The notes under the pieces were generated by a model. It worked only from the letters and a program-made list of their open reading frames with translations. It searched no databases and had not been told where the DNA came from. 64,000 nucleotides of DNA from Mycobacterium sp. (GTDB lineage Bacteria > Actinomycetota > Actinomycetes > Mycobacteriales > Mycobacteriaceae), in NCBI GenBank assembly GCA_025965895.1, contig JAOPWC010000002.1, positions 1-64,000 of the forward strand, in the 5' to 3' direction. Below are positions 18,562-28,780 of this stretch, piece by piece. Both the position numbers and the translations under genes were made by a program. The first letter of the stretch is position 1, and every line of letters begins with the position of its first letter.

Positions 18562-21095
18562 TGTCGTCGGCACCGCGTGCCGCGGTGGGCAATCTGAGGT
18601 TCACGGCCAACGGGGTGTACGCCGAATACCTGCTCTCCGGGGTTCCGTTCATCTTCTTGAGCGAGCAGTGGCAGAACGCGGTGGCCGCCGAGCACGCCGA
18701 GCTGTGGCGCACGCTGCCGTCCGGCGCGCAGATCAGCGGGCTGACGGTGCCGGTGCCGACCCGCACGGTGCTGCGGAAAATGCTGGCTGCCGATGATGAT
18801 CCCGGCGGCACGGGCGGCGACGCGTGGGCGCGGCACTGCCGGGCGTGGGAGCCGACGCTGGCCCGGCACGCGACCCGGCGGCGGATCTATTGGCTCTCGC
18901 TGCCGTTGACCTACGGGCGGGCCGGACGGACACCGGTGGGCAGCTTGCGGCGCGTGGCCGACGTGGTGATCGGCAAGGACAGCGACAGTGCCGAGTCGCT
19001 GGCTTATTACCGGGAGCTGGGCGCCGAGATGGTGGCGGCGTTGCCGCCGGCGTTCTTCCCGAAACCGGCCACCGTCGAGCAGATTTGGTGGCACTGGAAC
19101 TACGTCGCCAGCCGCGGCGTGTGGCACCACCCGCTGCCCACCCAGGCGCTCGATCCGCACGCCAGCCTGCCGGCGTCGGCGTTCAGCCCCGCCTATCTCG
19201 ACGAGGCGGCTGCGGCGCTGCGCGGACGGCGCTGGCGTGCGGCGCGGTGTGATGCCGACGCGTTCGTGCGGGTGTTCCGGGAGCCTGGCGACGAAGTTGC
19301 CGACTCCTATCAGGCGCTGTTGCCGCTGCAGGACTTTCCCGACTCGGGCATCGTGTGGCCGCGCTCGACGCTGTTCAAGGCGCTCGACGACCTGAGTGGC
19401 CCGAACACCGTGCTGGACTGGACGATTCACGCGACTTTTCAGCCGACCGAGGCGGCGGTGGCCAGCAGCCACAACGTGGTCACCAACATCACCGACCAGT
19501 TCCGCCAGCGCGGCCGTCACGCCGGCACCGACGACGAGTTGATGCGCAAGCTGGCCTCCGGCCGCGAGCTGGCGTCCGAACTCAAACGCGGGACCGCCGA
19601 GCGCGGCGTGAACGTCGCGATCGTGCTGGCCGCCGGCGCGGCCGAGGTCGACGACCTGAACCGGGCGGTGGCGGCGGTGACGACCACGTTTCGCCGCCAG
19701 GACATCGGGTTTCGGCGCTGGCGCGGCGGCCAGGGCGCACTGTGGCGGGCGTTTGTGCCCGGCGGTGAGGGTTCGGCGGCGGTGGGCGAGTTCCGCAACC
19801 CGACCACCACCGAGCGGTTCGCCAAGTTCGTGCCGCTGCTGGCCTCCAAGCTGGGCAACAACACCGGGGTGCCGCTGGGGGTTTGTCTGACCAGCCCCGG
19901 GCTGTGCGACGTGGTGCTGCTGGACTTGCTCAACGCCCCGGCCCGCGACAATGGCGCAAACCTGGTGATCTGCGGGTCGCCGGGGCGCGGCAAGTCACAC
20001 ATCAGCAAGTTGCTGGTGTGGTCGTGGCTGCTGCTGGGCGCCGGGGTGCACATCTTCGACCCCAGCGAGCCGCGCGAACACAAGCGGGCCTTGACGGATT
20101 TCGGCGACAAGGTCGTCATCGACCTGGCCGATCCGGGCATCTCCGTGGATCCGCTGCGGGTCTTCCCGTACGCCGATGCGGCCGAGCACGCGGCGGATCA
20201 TCTGCTGCCGCTGCTGGGATATTCGGCGGTGAGCCGGCAGGCGGCGCGGCTGCACCTCCATCTGGCCCCGGAAACCCGTGAGAGCAACGGTATTGGCAGC
20301 ATCGGGCGGCTGATCGGCTACCTGCGCGCGTTGCGGGAGCGTGACAGCGCCGACGACGATCTGCTGGTCGGGTTGGAGGGGCTGCGGGTGGAGCGCCACC
20401 TGCGCGCCCTGTTCGACGAGGCGTTGCCCGTCGCCGACCTGTCGTCGGCTGCGGCGGTCATCTGGAACACCGCCGGGCTGGAGCTGCCGACGGTTGGGGA
20501 GGAGTACGCCGCGCACCTGCACCGGCTGACCACGCCGCGCCAGCGCGCCGGGCTGGCGGTGTACGGGTTGGCCGCCGACCTGTCGCAGACGGTGTTCTTC
20601 GGCCGGCGCGACCATCCCGATGTGCTGGTTGTGGAAGAGGCGGCGCCGCTGACGAATTCACCGGCCGGGCAGAAGTGCTGCAACCGGATCATCCGGCAGG
20701 GTCGCAAGTCGTGGACCGGGTTCGTCGGGATCAGCCAGCACCCGATCAAGGACTTCGCGGTGCTCGAAGACGAGTTCATCGACCAGCGGCTGTGTCTTGG
20801 GTTCAAGGATCCCGGCCTGGCGCGCGCGACGCTGCAGTGGTGCGGGCGTGATCTGGATCGCCATCCCGAGCTGTTGCGGATGTATGTCGAGAACACCAGC
20901 CCCGTGCAGCTGGTCAACCACGGCGACGACGCGATCGATTCGTGGTACGGCAAGGTGATTCCGGGCCGGGAGGGGGAAGGCTGGTTCCTCGACGAGTTCG
21001 GCGGGTTCGGCAAGGTGCGGCTATTCGAAGCGCCGACCGCGCGGCTGGCCGTGCAGCTGGACACCAACCCGAAGCGCTCAGGGCGCCGAACGTGA
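18561..21095 (+). CDS. virB4: VirB4/TraC-family conjugation ATPase
   Basis: An 844-residue ATPase that powers assembly and substrate transfer in type IV secretion. Walker A is GSPGRGKS (residues 472-479) and Walker B is DVLVVEEAA (687-695). A large N-terminal domain of about 460 residues and conserved C-terminal segments (KSWTGFVGISQHPIKDF, then FIDQRLCLGFKD) are as in actinobacterial VirB4 proteins. The ATG at 18561 overlaps the preceding stop by one base; the frame reaches further upstream but only antisense-like sequence is added. The 3' end overlaps the next gene by four bases (GTGA). It is the most reliable marker of a conjugative system here. Confidence 0.93.
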   Translation: MSSAPRAAVGNLRFTANGVYAEYLLSGVPFIFLSEQWQNAVAAEHAELWRTLPSGAQISGLTVPVPTRTVLRKMLAADDDPGGTGGDAWARHCRAWEPTLARHATRRRIYWLSLPLTYGRAGRTPVGSLRRVADVVIGKDSDSAESLAYYRELGAEMVAALPPAFFPKPATVEQIWWHWNYVASRGVWHHPLPTQALDPHASLPASAFSPAYLDEAAAALRGRRWRAARCDADAFVRVFREPGDEVADSYQALLPLQDFPDSGIVWPRSTLFKALDDLSGPNTVLDWTIHATFQPTEAAVASSHNVVTNITDQFRQRGRHAGTDDELMRKLASGRELASELKRGTAERGVNVAIVLAAGAAEVDDLNRAVAAVTTTFRRQDIGFRRWRGGQGALWRAFVPGGEGSAAVGEFRNPTTTERFAKFVPLLASKLGNNTGVPLGVCLTSPGLCDVVLLDLLNAPARDNGANLVICGSPGRGKSHISKLLVWSWLLLGAGVHIFDPSEPREHKRALTDFGDKVVIDLADPGISVDPLRVFPYADAAEHAADHLLPLLGYSAVSRQAARLHLHLAPETRESNGIGSIGRLIGYLRALRERDSADDDLLVGLEGLRVERHLRALFDEALPVADLSSAAAVIWNTAGLELPTVGEEYAAHLHRLTTPRQRAGLAVYGLAADLSQTVFFGRRDHPDVLVVEEAAPLTNSPAGQKCCNRIIRQGRKSWTGFVGISQHPIKDFAVLEDEFIDQRLCLGFKDPGLARATLQWCGRDLDRHPELLRMYVENTSPVQLVNHGDDAIDSWYGKVIPGREGEGWFLDEFGGFGKVRLFEAPTARLAVQLDTNPKRSGRRT

Positions 21096-23074
21096 CGGTG
21101 CGGCTTCATCTGTGGCACCTCGCGCACCGGCGGGTGGTGCTCATCACCGGGTTTGTGCAGGTGCTGGCGGTGTGCGCGATCTGCACTGCCCCGCAGGCCA
21201 GCGCGGCCAGCAACGCCGCGGTGCTGAACTGGACCGGGTTGAAGGACAGTTACGGGGTGCCGATCGGCGACTACTACCTGTCGGTGGCCTCGATCACCGA
21301 GACCATCACGCAGGCGGGTCCGCAGGTCAGCTGGGACCCGGCGAGCTGGGCGGCGTGGAGCATGCATCTTGTGACGGTGGCGGGCAGCCACTGGGCGGTG
21401 GCCAGCATCCTCACCGGCGAGGCCGGGCTGTTCGTCGGGATCACTGCGATCGCGCTGGTAATCCTGCGGATCACGGTGAGCACCTACTGGCTGACCGTAA
21501 TCGGGGAGATCGCCCGCGCGCTTTCCGGTGCGGTCGTGCAGGTCACCACGCGGCTCGGGGTGCTGCTGATCGCGATCCCGTTCGGGGTGTTCGTCGGCGT
21601 GGTGACGATCCGGCGCGGGGAAGCTGGCCGGGGCTGGACGATGATCCTGATCGCGCTGACCCTGCCGGCGCTGAGCGTGGCGGTGTTCGACGACCCGGCC
21701 GGTGAGATGTATGGGCCGGACGGGCTTTTGGCGTTCGGGCGGCGGGTCGGGTTCAGCGTCGCCGAGGCCGCCACCCACAACGGGCAACTGAACTCGGCGG
21801 TCGACGCCAACGGGCAGGTGGACTCGCTGACCGCCAGCCTGATCACCCATGTGACGCGGGAACCGTTGTCGTTGTTCAACTTCGGGCATCTGGTCGACCG
21901 TGTCGGCAACTGCGGGGCGGCGTGGTCGGCGGCGCTGCGGGTGGGGCTGCCGGACGGCCCCGTCCGGGCGATGGCCGCCTGCGGGGACCACGATGCGGTG
22001 GCGTATGCGGAGCGCCTGGACGGCACCAACGCGTGGATCGGGCTGATTCTGGTGGCGGCCGCCGGCATGCTGGGCCTGTTCGTCGTGGTGTCCGGGTGGG
22101 CGGTGCTGAAAGTGTCGGTGAAGGCGGTGTGGACCACCGTCATCCTGCTGCCGGCGCTGTGGGTGGGTGCGGTGCCGGGGGCACCGCAGCGCCGCGCGCT
22201 GGAGGTGGTGTGGGAGTTCTTCCGGCACGCGTTGGAGGTGATGGTTTACATCGTCTACGTCAGCGTGATCGCCCTGGCGATTGAGCGGCTCATGGCGGCG
22301 CCGCTGCCCGCACCACTGGGGGGCACCAACCCGTTCGCGCATGTGCTGATGATGGGTGCGACATCGGTGGCGGCGTTGTTCCTGCTGCGCCACGTGCGCG
22401 CGGGGATGGCGGCGAGGCCGCGCGAGCGGGGGGTGCTGAGCCGGGGCGCCGATGTGGCGGTCGGGATGGGATTGCATGCCGCGTTCGGCGGTGCGGCGTC
22501 GGCGGGTGTGCGGGGGGTGCGGTCGGTGGGGCAGCGGCTGCGCGGCGGCGGGGCCACCCCCTGGGATCTGCTGGACCGCGCGACCGATGCGCGTGCGGTG
22601 CACGGACCGGCGCGCCCGGGTTTCGACCCGATCCTCTCTGCCGCCGGGTCGGGGGAGAGCCGGGGGCCCGCTGGGGGTTCGCGTGCCGGGACGGGCGGTC
22701 GTGACCGGCGGGGTGTGGAGCGGGGCGCGGGTGGTGGCGGGAGTGTTGCGGTGGTGACACCGGCGGCCGAGCCGGCGCGGGGGCGGGCTTCGGAGAGGGT
22801 GGGCCGGCCGGGGAGTGGGGCGGCGGCCGCTCGGCTGGATGGTGATGCGCCGGGCGCCGCGGTGCCGCGGTCACGATCGGGTGCCGCGGTCGGTGACGTG
22901 CCCATTCCGGTGCCGCCGATCGCCGAGCCGCCACGCTACAGCGAACCGGACGTGGAGGCGCCGGTCGCGCAGGTGACCGACGATCCGGTGCGCGATGATG
23001 GGCCGACCACTTTGCCACCGACTACCGTCGACCCCATCACCGAGAACGACCCAGGAGAACCGCCGCCGCCATGA
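21092..23074 (+). CDS. VirB6/TrbL-like polytopic channel protein
   Basis: A 660-residue protein with a signal-like first helix (VVLITGFVQVLAVCAIC), a periplasmic-side loop and about six more helices between residues 85 and 430. A long Gly/Ala/Pro/Arg-rich hydrophilic tail (about 440-660) ends in an acidic proline stretch. This architecture is that of VirB6/TrbL-type inner-membrane channel proteins in mycobacterial and other actinobacterial conjugation loci. GTG at 21092 overlaps the virB4 stop, and the stop overlaps the next start (ATGA), so the gene is coupled on both sides. The tail is probably disordered. Confidence 0.8.
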   Translation: MTVRLHLWHLAHRRVVLITGFVQVLAVCAICTAPQASAASNAAVLNWTGLKDSYGVPIGDYYLSVASITETITQAGPQVSWDPASWAAWSMHLVTVAGSHWAVASILTGEAGLFVGITAIALVILRITVSTYWLTVIGEIARALSGAVVQVTTRLGVLLIAIPFGVFVGVVTIRRGEAGRGWTMILIALTLPALSVAVFDDPAGEMYGPDGLLAFGRRVGFSVAEAATHNGQLNSAVDANGQVDSLTASLITHVTREPLSLFNFGHLVDRVGNCGAAWSAALRVGLPDGPVRAMAACGDHDAVAYAERLDGTNAWIGLILVAAAGMLGLFVVVSGWAVLKVSVKAVWTTVILLPALWVGAVPGAPQRRALEVVWEFFRHALEVMVYIVYVSVIALAIERLMAAPLPAPLGGTNPFAHVLMMGATSVAALFLLRHVRAGMAARPRERGVLSRGADVAVGMGLHAAFGGAASAGVRGVRSVGQRLRGGGATPWDLLDRATDARAVHGPARPGFDPILSAAGSGESRGPAGGSRAGTGGRDRRGVERGAGGGGSVAVVTPAAEPARGRASERVGRPGSGAAAARLDGDAPGAAVPRSRSGAAVGDVPIPVPPIAEPPRYSEPDVEAPVAQVTDDPVRDDGPTTLPPTTVDPITENDPGEPPPP

Positions 23075-24825
23075 CGTCGCCGACCGAGCAGCGCCGCGCT
23101 TTCGACGCCGCGATCGGCAGTTACCGGTCAGGTGACAAGCAACGAGCGCTGGGCGCGTTCACCGCGATCACCAACGCCAACCCGGCGATGTCCGACGCGT
23201 GGCTGGGCCGGCTGGCCTGCGGCGACCACGACCTCGAGACACTCGCCGGCGCCTTCGGCAACTCACGGGCGCTGTATCGCGAAACCCGACGCCTTGGGCT
23301 CGCCGACGGGGAGCTGCACGCGCGCGCCGCCGCCCCGCTGTATGTGACGCTGGCGGCCTGGTCGCGTGCCACGATCGGGCTGGCCTATGCCAGCGCGCTG
23401 ATCGGCGCCGCCCGGTACGCCGAGGCGGCCGAGGTGCTCGACGACCCGGTGATCCTGGACGACACCCAGGCGGCGCAGTGGCATCAGTTCGTCGAGGCGG
23501 CGTTATTTCATCGCACCCGCCGGTGGACGGACGTGGTGACGGTGACCGCGAAATCACCACCCCCGCACGCGACCTACGTGCTCGACGACGTGACGGCGGC
23601 GGTGGCGGCGCTGTCAGCGGCGGCGTCGGCGAGCCTGGGGCGCGCGGAGGCGGCGCTGGCCATCGCAGAGACCATCGCGACCACCAACCCGTATGTGGCC
23701 GCCGATGTCGCGTTGACGAAGGGCTGGTGCCTGCGGGATCTCGGCGACGTAGACGCCGCGCGGACTGCGTTCCGGGCCGCCGTCGTGGACGGGCAGCTGC
23801 TCGACGCCGCACGCCAGGCGCTGGAAAACAGCGACTTCCGGCTGATCGTGTCGGATCCGGAGTCCATCGCGACCCGCAGTGACGAGTGGGACCCGGCGAC
23901 CGAGACCAGCCGCGAGCAACGTGAAGCCGCGGAATTGGTGGCGCGCCAGGAGGCCGTATTGGCTTGCGCGCAGGCCAAACTCGACGAGCTGATCGGGCTG
24001 GACGGGCCCAAAGAGCAGATCACGGTGTGGCGCACCGAAATCCAGATCGACCAGATCCTGGCCGCCCGCGGCGAGGCGGTGTCGTCGACCAACGAGAGCC
24101 ACATCGTGCTGGAGGGTCCGCCCGGCACGGCGAAGACGTCGTTCGCGCGGATCGCGGCGGAGTTCTTGTTCGGGCTGGGCAAGATTGCGCGTCCCGATGT
24201 GCTCGAGGTTACCGAGGAGGACCTGGTCGTGGGCTACGTGTCGCAGACCGCGGCGCGGATGAAGGAGGTCTGCGAAGAGGCGTTGGGTGGTGTTCTGTTC
24301 ATCGACGAGGCCTACCGGCTGGTGCCCGAGCACGAGGGTCATTCGTTCGGCAAGGACGCCATCAACACCCTGATGAAATACATGGAGGACTTCCGCGACC
24401 AGCTGGTGGTGATCGCGGCGGGTTATCCCCGCGAGATGCGCCGGTTCATGGCCGCCAATCCCGGTTTGGCGTCGCGGTTCCATCTGACGTTGACGTTCTC
24501 CTCGTATTCGGCCGACGAGATCATCGAGATCGGGCAATTGATTGCGCGCAAGGAAAAGATCGCGATCGCCGAAAGCGCCTGGCCGCTGCTGGGCGTGGAG
24601 GCACTGCGGTTGCGGGACACTCCGCACGGCGACGGGACCGCTCTGGATGTGGCCGGCAACGGGCGGTTCGCGCGCAAGGTCGTGGTGCACTGCAAGCACG
24701 AGCGGGCGCGGCGGCTCTCGTCGGTGGCGCCTGCGCAGCTGGCGTTGGCCGATGCCGCGGATCTCGTTGTGACAGAAGACGATATGCGGCGCGCGATTGT
24801 GGCGGCGTTGGCGACGAACGGCTGA
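23071..24825 (+). CDS. EccA-like AAA+ ATPase with TPR-like N-domain, coupled to transfer genes
   Basis: A 584-residue cytosolic AAA+ protein of the CbxX/CfqX group, closest in layout to the type VII secretion ATPase EccA (about 570-620 residues). Residues 1-280 form helical TPR-like repeats; 300-584 form the ATPase. Walker A is GPPGTAKT (349-356), where Ala replaces the usual second Gly. Walker B is VLFIDEA (408-414), with the pore-region YVSQT (389-393) upstream, AINTLMKYMEDF and an arginine-finger-like PGLASRF. In ESX systems EccA binds EspG and PE/PPE substrates. Here it overlaps the VirB6-like gene by four bases and no other ESX gene lies nearby. It may remodel a substrate or subunit of the type IV system. 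Confidence 0.87.
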   Translation: MTSPTEQRRAFDAAIGSYRSGDKQRALGAFTAITNANPAMSDAWLGRLACGDHDLETLAGAFGNSRALYRETRRLGLADGELHARAAAPLYVTLAAWSRATIGLAYASALIGAARYAEAAEVLDDPVILDDTQAAQWHQFVEAALFHRTRRWTDVVTVTAKSPPPHATYVLDDVTAAVAALSAAASASLGRAEAALAIAETIATTNPYVAADVALTKGWCLRDLGDVDAARTAFRAAVVDGQLLDAARQALENSDFRLIVSDPESIATRSDEWDPATETSREQREAAELVARQEAVLACAQAKLDELIGLDGPKEQITVWRTEIQIDQILAARGEAVSSTNESHIVLEGPPGTAKTSFARIAAEFLFGLGKIARPDVLEVTEEDLVVGYVSQTAARMKEVCEEALGGVLFIDEAYRLVPEHEGHSFGKDAINTLMKYMEDFRDQLVVIAAGYPREMRRFMAANPGLASRFHLTLTFSSYSADEIIEIGQLIARKEKIAIAESAWPLLGVEALRLRDTPHGDGTALDVAGNGRFARKVVVHCKHERARRLSSVAPAQLALADAADLVVTEDDMRRAIVAALATNG

Positions 24826-25641
24826 GGGGCGAGACGCCGCGAGAGGGACACTGTCAGAGACGCCAGCGATAGGGGTGGCCCATCCTGGAAATCCGTGGCT
24901 GCCGGCGATCCACCGGCTCTTGGGAACCCGCTGGGGATGGCGGGGGAGGTTTACCGCCACCGTGAATTTGTTTTGTTGACGACGTGGGCAGGTCGCCTAT
25001 GTTCGCTACGGTGCGGCTAACTTGTTGCTGACAAGTTTGGTGGCAACGGTGTGCGGGCATACAGGCCGTCAGCGGGAGGCGTCGGATCGGTTGCATGCGG
25101 GCCCCCGCGAGGCGATGGCGGGGCAACCTCTTGCGTTTTCCTGGGGGAGGCAACGCGAGGCTCGTCATCGCCGTTCCATTTCCGCGAAGCGGCTGCCACC
25201 TGGTGTATCGGGTTGTGGTCCAACGGGTGCCGTCAACAGTGAGTCTGAGTCTGCGAAATCATCTGTATCGCTGGATTAACGGCGGCGTCGAAAAAATGAC
25301 ACTGTTCCGTCCGCCCGTGTCGTCTGAACCGATGAAATGGCGCTCATCGGCCCTCCAAACCTGACGCTGTCGACACTATGACTGGTGCCGTCAGCAACAG
25401 GATCAGCCATAGCAAAAAAGTTCACTGGGAAAACAAACGTTAGGGAAACGATGAAGAACACCGCGAAATCTTCGACCGGTGTGTCTGCGGGCCGGAGTGT
25501 CCGTGCCTGCGATCGTGGTTGTAAGCAGGGCACCAAGATCCCGTGTGTCGGTTCGCGAGGATGATTGCCCTGGCTCGACGCGGTAATTTTGAGATAGCCG
25601 CCACGAACTCCGGGCCGGCGATTAGACACGGGAAAGGACGA
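24826..25641. other. Gap after the transfer operon
   Basis: About 815 bases between convergent genes, including the 3' flank of the transfer cluster. The stretch 25370-25480 is locally A-rich. A minus-strand frame at 25276-25629 contains a hydrophobic patch but no start signal. No attachment site or RNA gene was identified. Confidence 0.4.
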
Positions 25642-26745
25642 TTAGACACGGGGAAGGATTTGTGCCTTTTTCGCCTGAAACTCGTTCTCACCGAGCACAT
25701 GGGCATTGTGCAGCGCGACAAGAGTATTGAGCTCGTCCAGTGCGCGCAACCCAGCGAGGATCCCCGCCTTACTCGCCGTGAACTCTTCATCGGTCAGCTC
25801 ACCGGTCTTCCGCAGCTCGGCGAGCCGTTTGAGCTCGTCCCGCGCGCGCAGCCCCGCGAGGACCTCGGCCTTATTTGCCGTGAATTCTCTCTCCGTCAGG
25901 ACTCCGGTCTTTCGGAGCTCGCTGAGCTTTTCGAGCTCCTCCAGCTCCTCTAGGCCGATCGCAGTTGGCGGCGTCGCCTGCGGCGGGGTGTCGTCGCTCG
26001 AGGCGGTGCTCTGATGCCGCGTGCCAGACGGCTGCGCCACGTCAGCCGCTTCCGGGAGCTTGCTTTCCACCCGGGCCAGCTTTTTCGCCAGGTAAGTGTC
26101 GTGGTGGCGCCTTCCGTACCAGGCCCCGCCCAGGCAGACGCCGACGTGGATCAGGTAATCGACGACCGGGGGCAGATCGCGCAGTCGACGCCCCGGGGGC
26201 ACGTCGATCCCGAGCCATTTGTTGAGCGCAATGCACAGCAAAATGCTGATGGCGACGGCGGCGCCGACAGCGACGGTGGTCCACCGGTAGGGATGCTTTC
26301 CGAGGTAGTGAGATGCGAAGGACGCGACGAAGAACATGGCTGCTAGCACGATCAAGCTGGCCGGGACCCAGAACACGACCGCCTTGGCGGCGCCCGCGTG
26401 GATCGCGAGGATGGCCTCCACGACCCCGCCGCGGGTCGACTGAAGCAGGAGCAGCGCCGCAGCGAGCACCGAGGTCAACATCACCACCACAAGGCGGACC
26501 GGGCGGTGCAACACACCTCGGCGGATGCGCGCTGCATCCTCTGCGTTGTCGCGCCGCCTGCTCTGCAGGCTGTACGCAATCGCCGCGGGCAGGCCCGTCG
26601 CGCCGGCGGTCACCGGCCCCACGATGGGCGGAGCGTGAAGCAGGTAGTAGCACACCAGCGCGGCCACAACACCAGCCGCCATCGAAGCGCCGATGCCCAG
26701 TATCGAGTGCGGGTCAAAGCGCACATTCGCCGGTTGGCTCGTCAC
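25642..26745 (-). CDS. Membrane protein with three C-terminal SHOCT motifs
   Basis: A 367-residue protein. About six helices lie in residues 15-215 (including VVAALVCYYLL, LVVVMLTSVLAAALLLL, VFWVPASLIVLAAMFFVASF and VAVGAAVAISILLCIAL). An acidic linker is followed by three consecutive SHOCT-type units: LEKLSELRKTGVLTEREF, LKRLAELRKTGELTDEEF and LNTLVALHNAHVLGENEF, each followed by KA.(I/V)L. SHOCT units are short C-terminal motifs thought to mediate oligomerization, normally present once. The third copy has diverged. GTG at 26745 follows GGAGGAAG, so the longer upstream frame is rejected. Function unknown. Confidence 0.78.
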   Translation of the reverse strand: MTSQPANVRFDPHSILGIGASMAAGVVAALVCYYLLHAPPIVGPVTAGATGLPAAIAYSLQSRRRDNAEDAARIRRGVLHRPVRLVVVMLTSVLAAALLLLQSTRGGVVEAILAIHAGAAKAVVFWVPASLIVLAAMFFVASFASHYLGKHPYRWTTVAVGAAVAISILLCIALNKWLGIDVPPGRRLRDLPPVVDYLIHVGVCLGGAWYGRRHHDTYLAKKLARVESKLPEAADVAQPSGTRHQSTASSDDTPPQATPPTAIGLEELEELEKLSELRKTGVLTEREFTANKAEVLAGLRARDELKRLAELRKTGELTDEEFTASKAGILAGLRALDELNTLVALHNAHVLGENEFQAKKAQILPRV

Positions 26746-27526
26746 AGTGCTTCCTCCCACGGCCCGCCCGTTTGGCGGGGTCTTGAGGACATCATCAGCG
26801 CAAGCATCGCAACGGCAGCCGCGCCGTGAAACGCGTAGTCGACTACCTAAACTTTGAATGCCGAGCTGCAGCATCGGGTGACATTGGCGCAGCTGCTTCC
26901 GCAGCGGTCGTTGCCGGGTAAGCGGGTAGTGCCGGGCGCTGTTGTTCGGTGGGTTAATGGGGGACGGGCGCACCAGTGCCTCCGTCCGCACCGCACCGGC
27001 ATGCGAACCGTCCGGGTACAGCGCCATTGCAAACCAGCTTTCCCCAGCAGCCGAGCCCGTTCTACCGCCAACTACTGGCTGCGCGGATCCGCATGTCCCT
27101 TGCGCGTGTGATTGTGCTCCAGGGGGGCTGGTCGAGCGGGCCGACCTTGCCGGCGCGCGGCCGCGCAATCGCCGCAACTGACCCCGCTCGGATTTCAGCG
27201 CATGGAGGTCAGCCATGCCGCCGCTGCGAACATGCGATCCACCGTGGGGCATTTCAGTTGCCATGCGCCAAGAACTCAGCAAGCTGCTCACCCTACGCGC
27301 AGAAACCTTGAACCCAGCCGTGCAGCTGACGACTAATTCCTTCTGCTAACAGTGGCAACGGTGTTAGCGGCCGCGATCGCGAAAGTAGCGAATTGTGGGC
27401 CTGAACACCTATCGATTTGTCGCGAAGTGGCGCACCATTGAGTTAGGCGAACGTCAGCGATGGGAATTGAGCCTATGGGTAATTGGGCGGTGCAAGACGC
27501 CGTCCGGATACGAACGGAGCAACGCC
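26746..27526. other. Gap between divergent genes
   Basis: About 780 bases upstream of kasB and of the SHOCT protein. Short frames on both strands show no motif. The kasB frame is open through its last 130 bases, but the good ribosome site precedes the ATG at 27527. Confidence 0.4.
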
Positions 27527-28780
27527 ATGGCAGGGATGGCTACGGGGAACGGTTTCCCCGATGTGGTCGTCACCGGCATCGCGATGACGACTGCCTTGGC
27601 AACCGATGCAGACAATACCTGGAAGAAGCTGCTCGACGGACAGAGCGGCATTCACAAACTCGAGGATCCATTCGTCGAGCAGTACGACCTGCCGGTCCGC
27701 ATCGGCGGCCATCTCCACGAGGATTTCGACCATGAGCTGACGCGGATCGAACTGCGGCGGTTGTCGTATCTGCAGAAGATGTCGACGATCTTGAGCCGCC
27801 GCGTGTGGTTGGACGCCGGGTCACCGGAGGTGGATCCCAGGCGGTTGATGGTGTCGATCGGCACGGGAATGGGATCGACGGAGGAACTGCTCTACGCCTA
27901 CGACGCCATGCGAGCGCGCGGCTTGAGGGCGGTGTCGCCACTGGCGGTGCAGAAATACATGCCCAACGCGGCGGCCGCGGCCGTCGGGCTGGAACGCAAG
28001 GCCAGAGCCGGGGTGATCACGCCGGTCTCGGCGTGTGCTTCCGGCTCCGAGGGCATCGCCCACGCGTGGCGAAACATCGTGCTCGGCGAGGCCGACGTCG
28101 CGATCTGCGGTGGCGTGGAGACAAAGATCGAGGCGGTACCCCTCGCCGGGTTCGCCCAGATGCGCATCGTGTTGTCCACCACCAACGATGATCCGGCCGG
28201 TGCGTGCCGCCCGTTCGACAAGGACCGCAACGGTTTCGTGTTCGGCGAGGCCGGGGCGCTGATGGTCATCGAGACCGAGGAGCACGCCAAGGTCCGCGGC
28301 GCCAACATTTTGGGCCGCGTGATGGGCGCCAGCATCACCTCGGATGGGTTCCACATCGTGGCGCCGGACCCGAGCGGTGGGCAGGCCGGGTACGCGATGA
28401 CTCGGGCGATCCAACTCGCCGGCCTCATTCCCGGCGACATCGATCACATCAATGCGCATGCCACCGGCACCAGCGTCGGCGACGTGGCCGAAGGAAAGGC
28501 CATCAACAACGCGCTGGGCAGCCACCGGCCCGCCGTGTATGCGCCGAAGGCGGCGCTCGGCCACTCGGTAGGGGCCGTCGGTGCGGTGGAGTCCATTTTG
28601 ACGGTGATGGCGTTGCGGGACGGGATCGTTCCGCCGACGCTGAACCTGGTCAACCTGGACCCGGAGATCGATCTGGACGTGGTGGCCGGCGAGCCGCGGC
28701 CCGGCAACTACAAGTACGCCATCAACAATTCGTTCGGGTTCGGTGGGCACAACGTCGCGCTCGCGTTTGGCAGATACTGA
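27527..28780 (+). CDS. kasB: KasB-type beta-ketoacyl-ACP synthase
   Basis: A 417-residue FAS-II condensing enzyme, very similar by memory to mycobacterial KasB, which extends meromycolate chains using malonyl-AcpM. The catalytic set is complete: Cys170 in SACASG, His311 in [11 protein letters not shown], Lys341 and His346 in [14 protein letters not shown], and the C-terminal [10 protein letters not shown] loop. The N-terminus ([21 protein letters not shown]) is typical. ATG 27527 lies after CGGAGC. It is not beside kasA, acpM or accD6 as in the chromosomal operon, so it is probably an extra copy carried as cargo between the transfer operon and the relaxase gene. Confidence 0.93.
   Translation: MAGMATGNGFPDVVVTGIAMTTALATDADNTWKKLLDGQSGIHKLEDPFVEQYDLPVRIGGHLHEDFDHELTRIELRRLSYLQKMSTILSRRVWLDAGSPEVDPRRLMVSIGTGMGSTEELLYAYDAMRARGLRAVSPLAVQKYMPNAAAAAVGLERKARAGVITPVSACASGSEGIAHAWRNIVLGEADVAICGGVETKIEAVPLAGFAQMRIVLSTTNDDPAGACRPFDKDRNGFVFGEAGALMVIETEEHAKVRGANILGRVMGASITSDGFHIVAPDPSGGQAGYAMTRAIQLAGLIPGDIDHINAHATGTSVGDVAEGKAINNALGSHRPAVYAPKAALGHSVGAVGAVESILTVMALRDGIVPPTLNLVNLDPEIDLDVVAGEPRPGNYKYAINNSFGFGGHNVALAFGRY

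Noticed and set aside
20318..22603. 761-codon minus-strand frame
   Set aside because: Antisense to virB4 and the VirB6-like gene; extreme Arg/His/Gln/Pro content.
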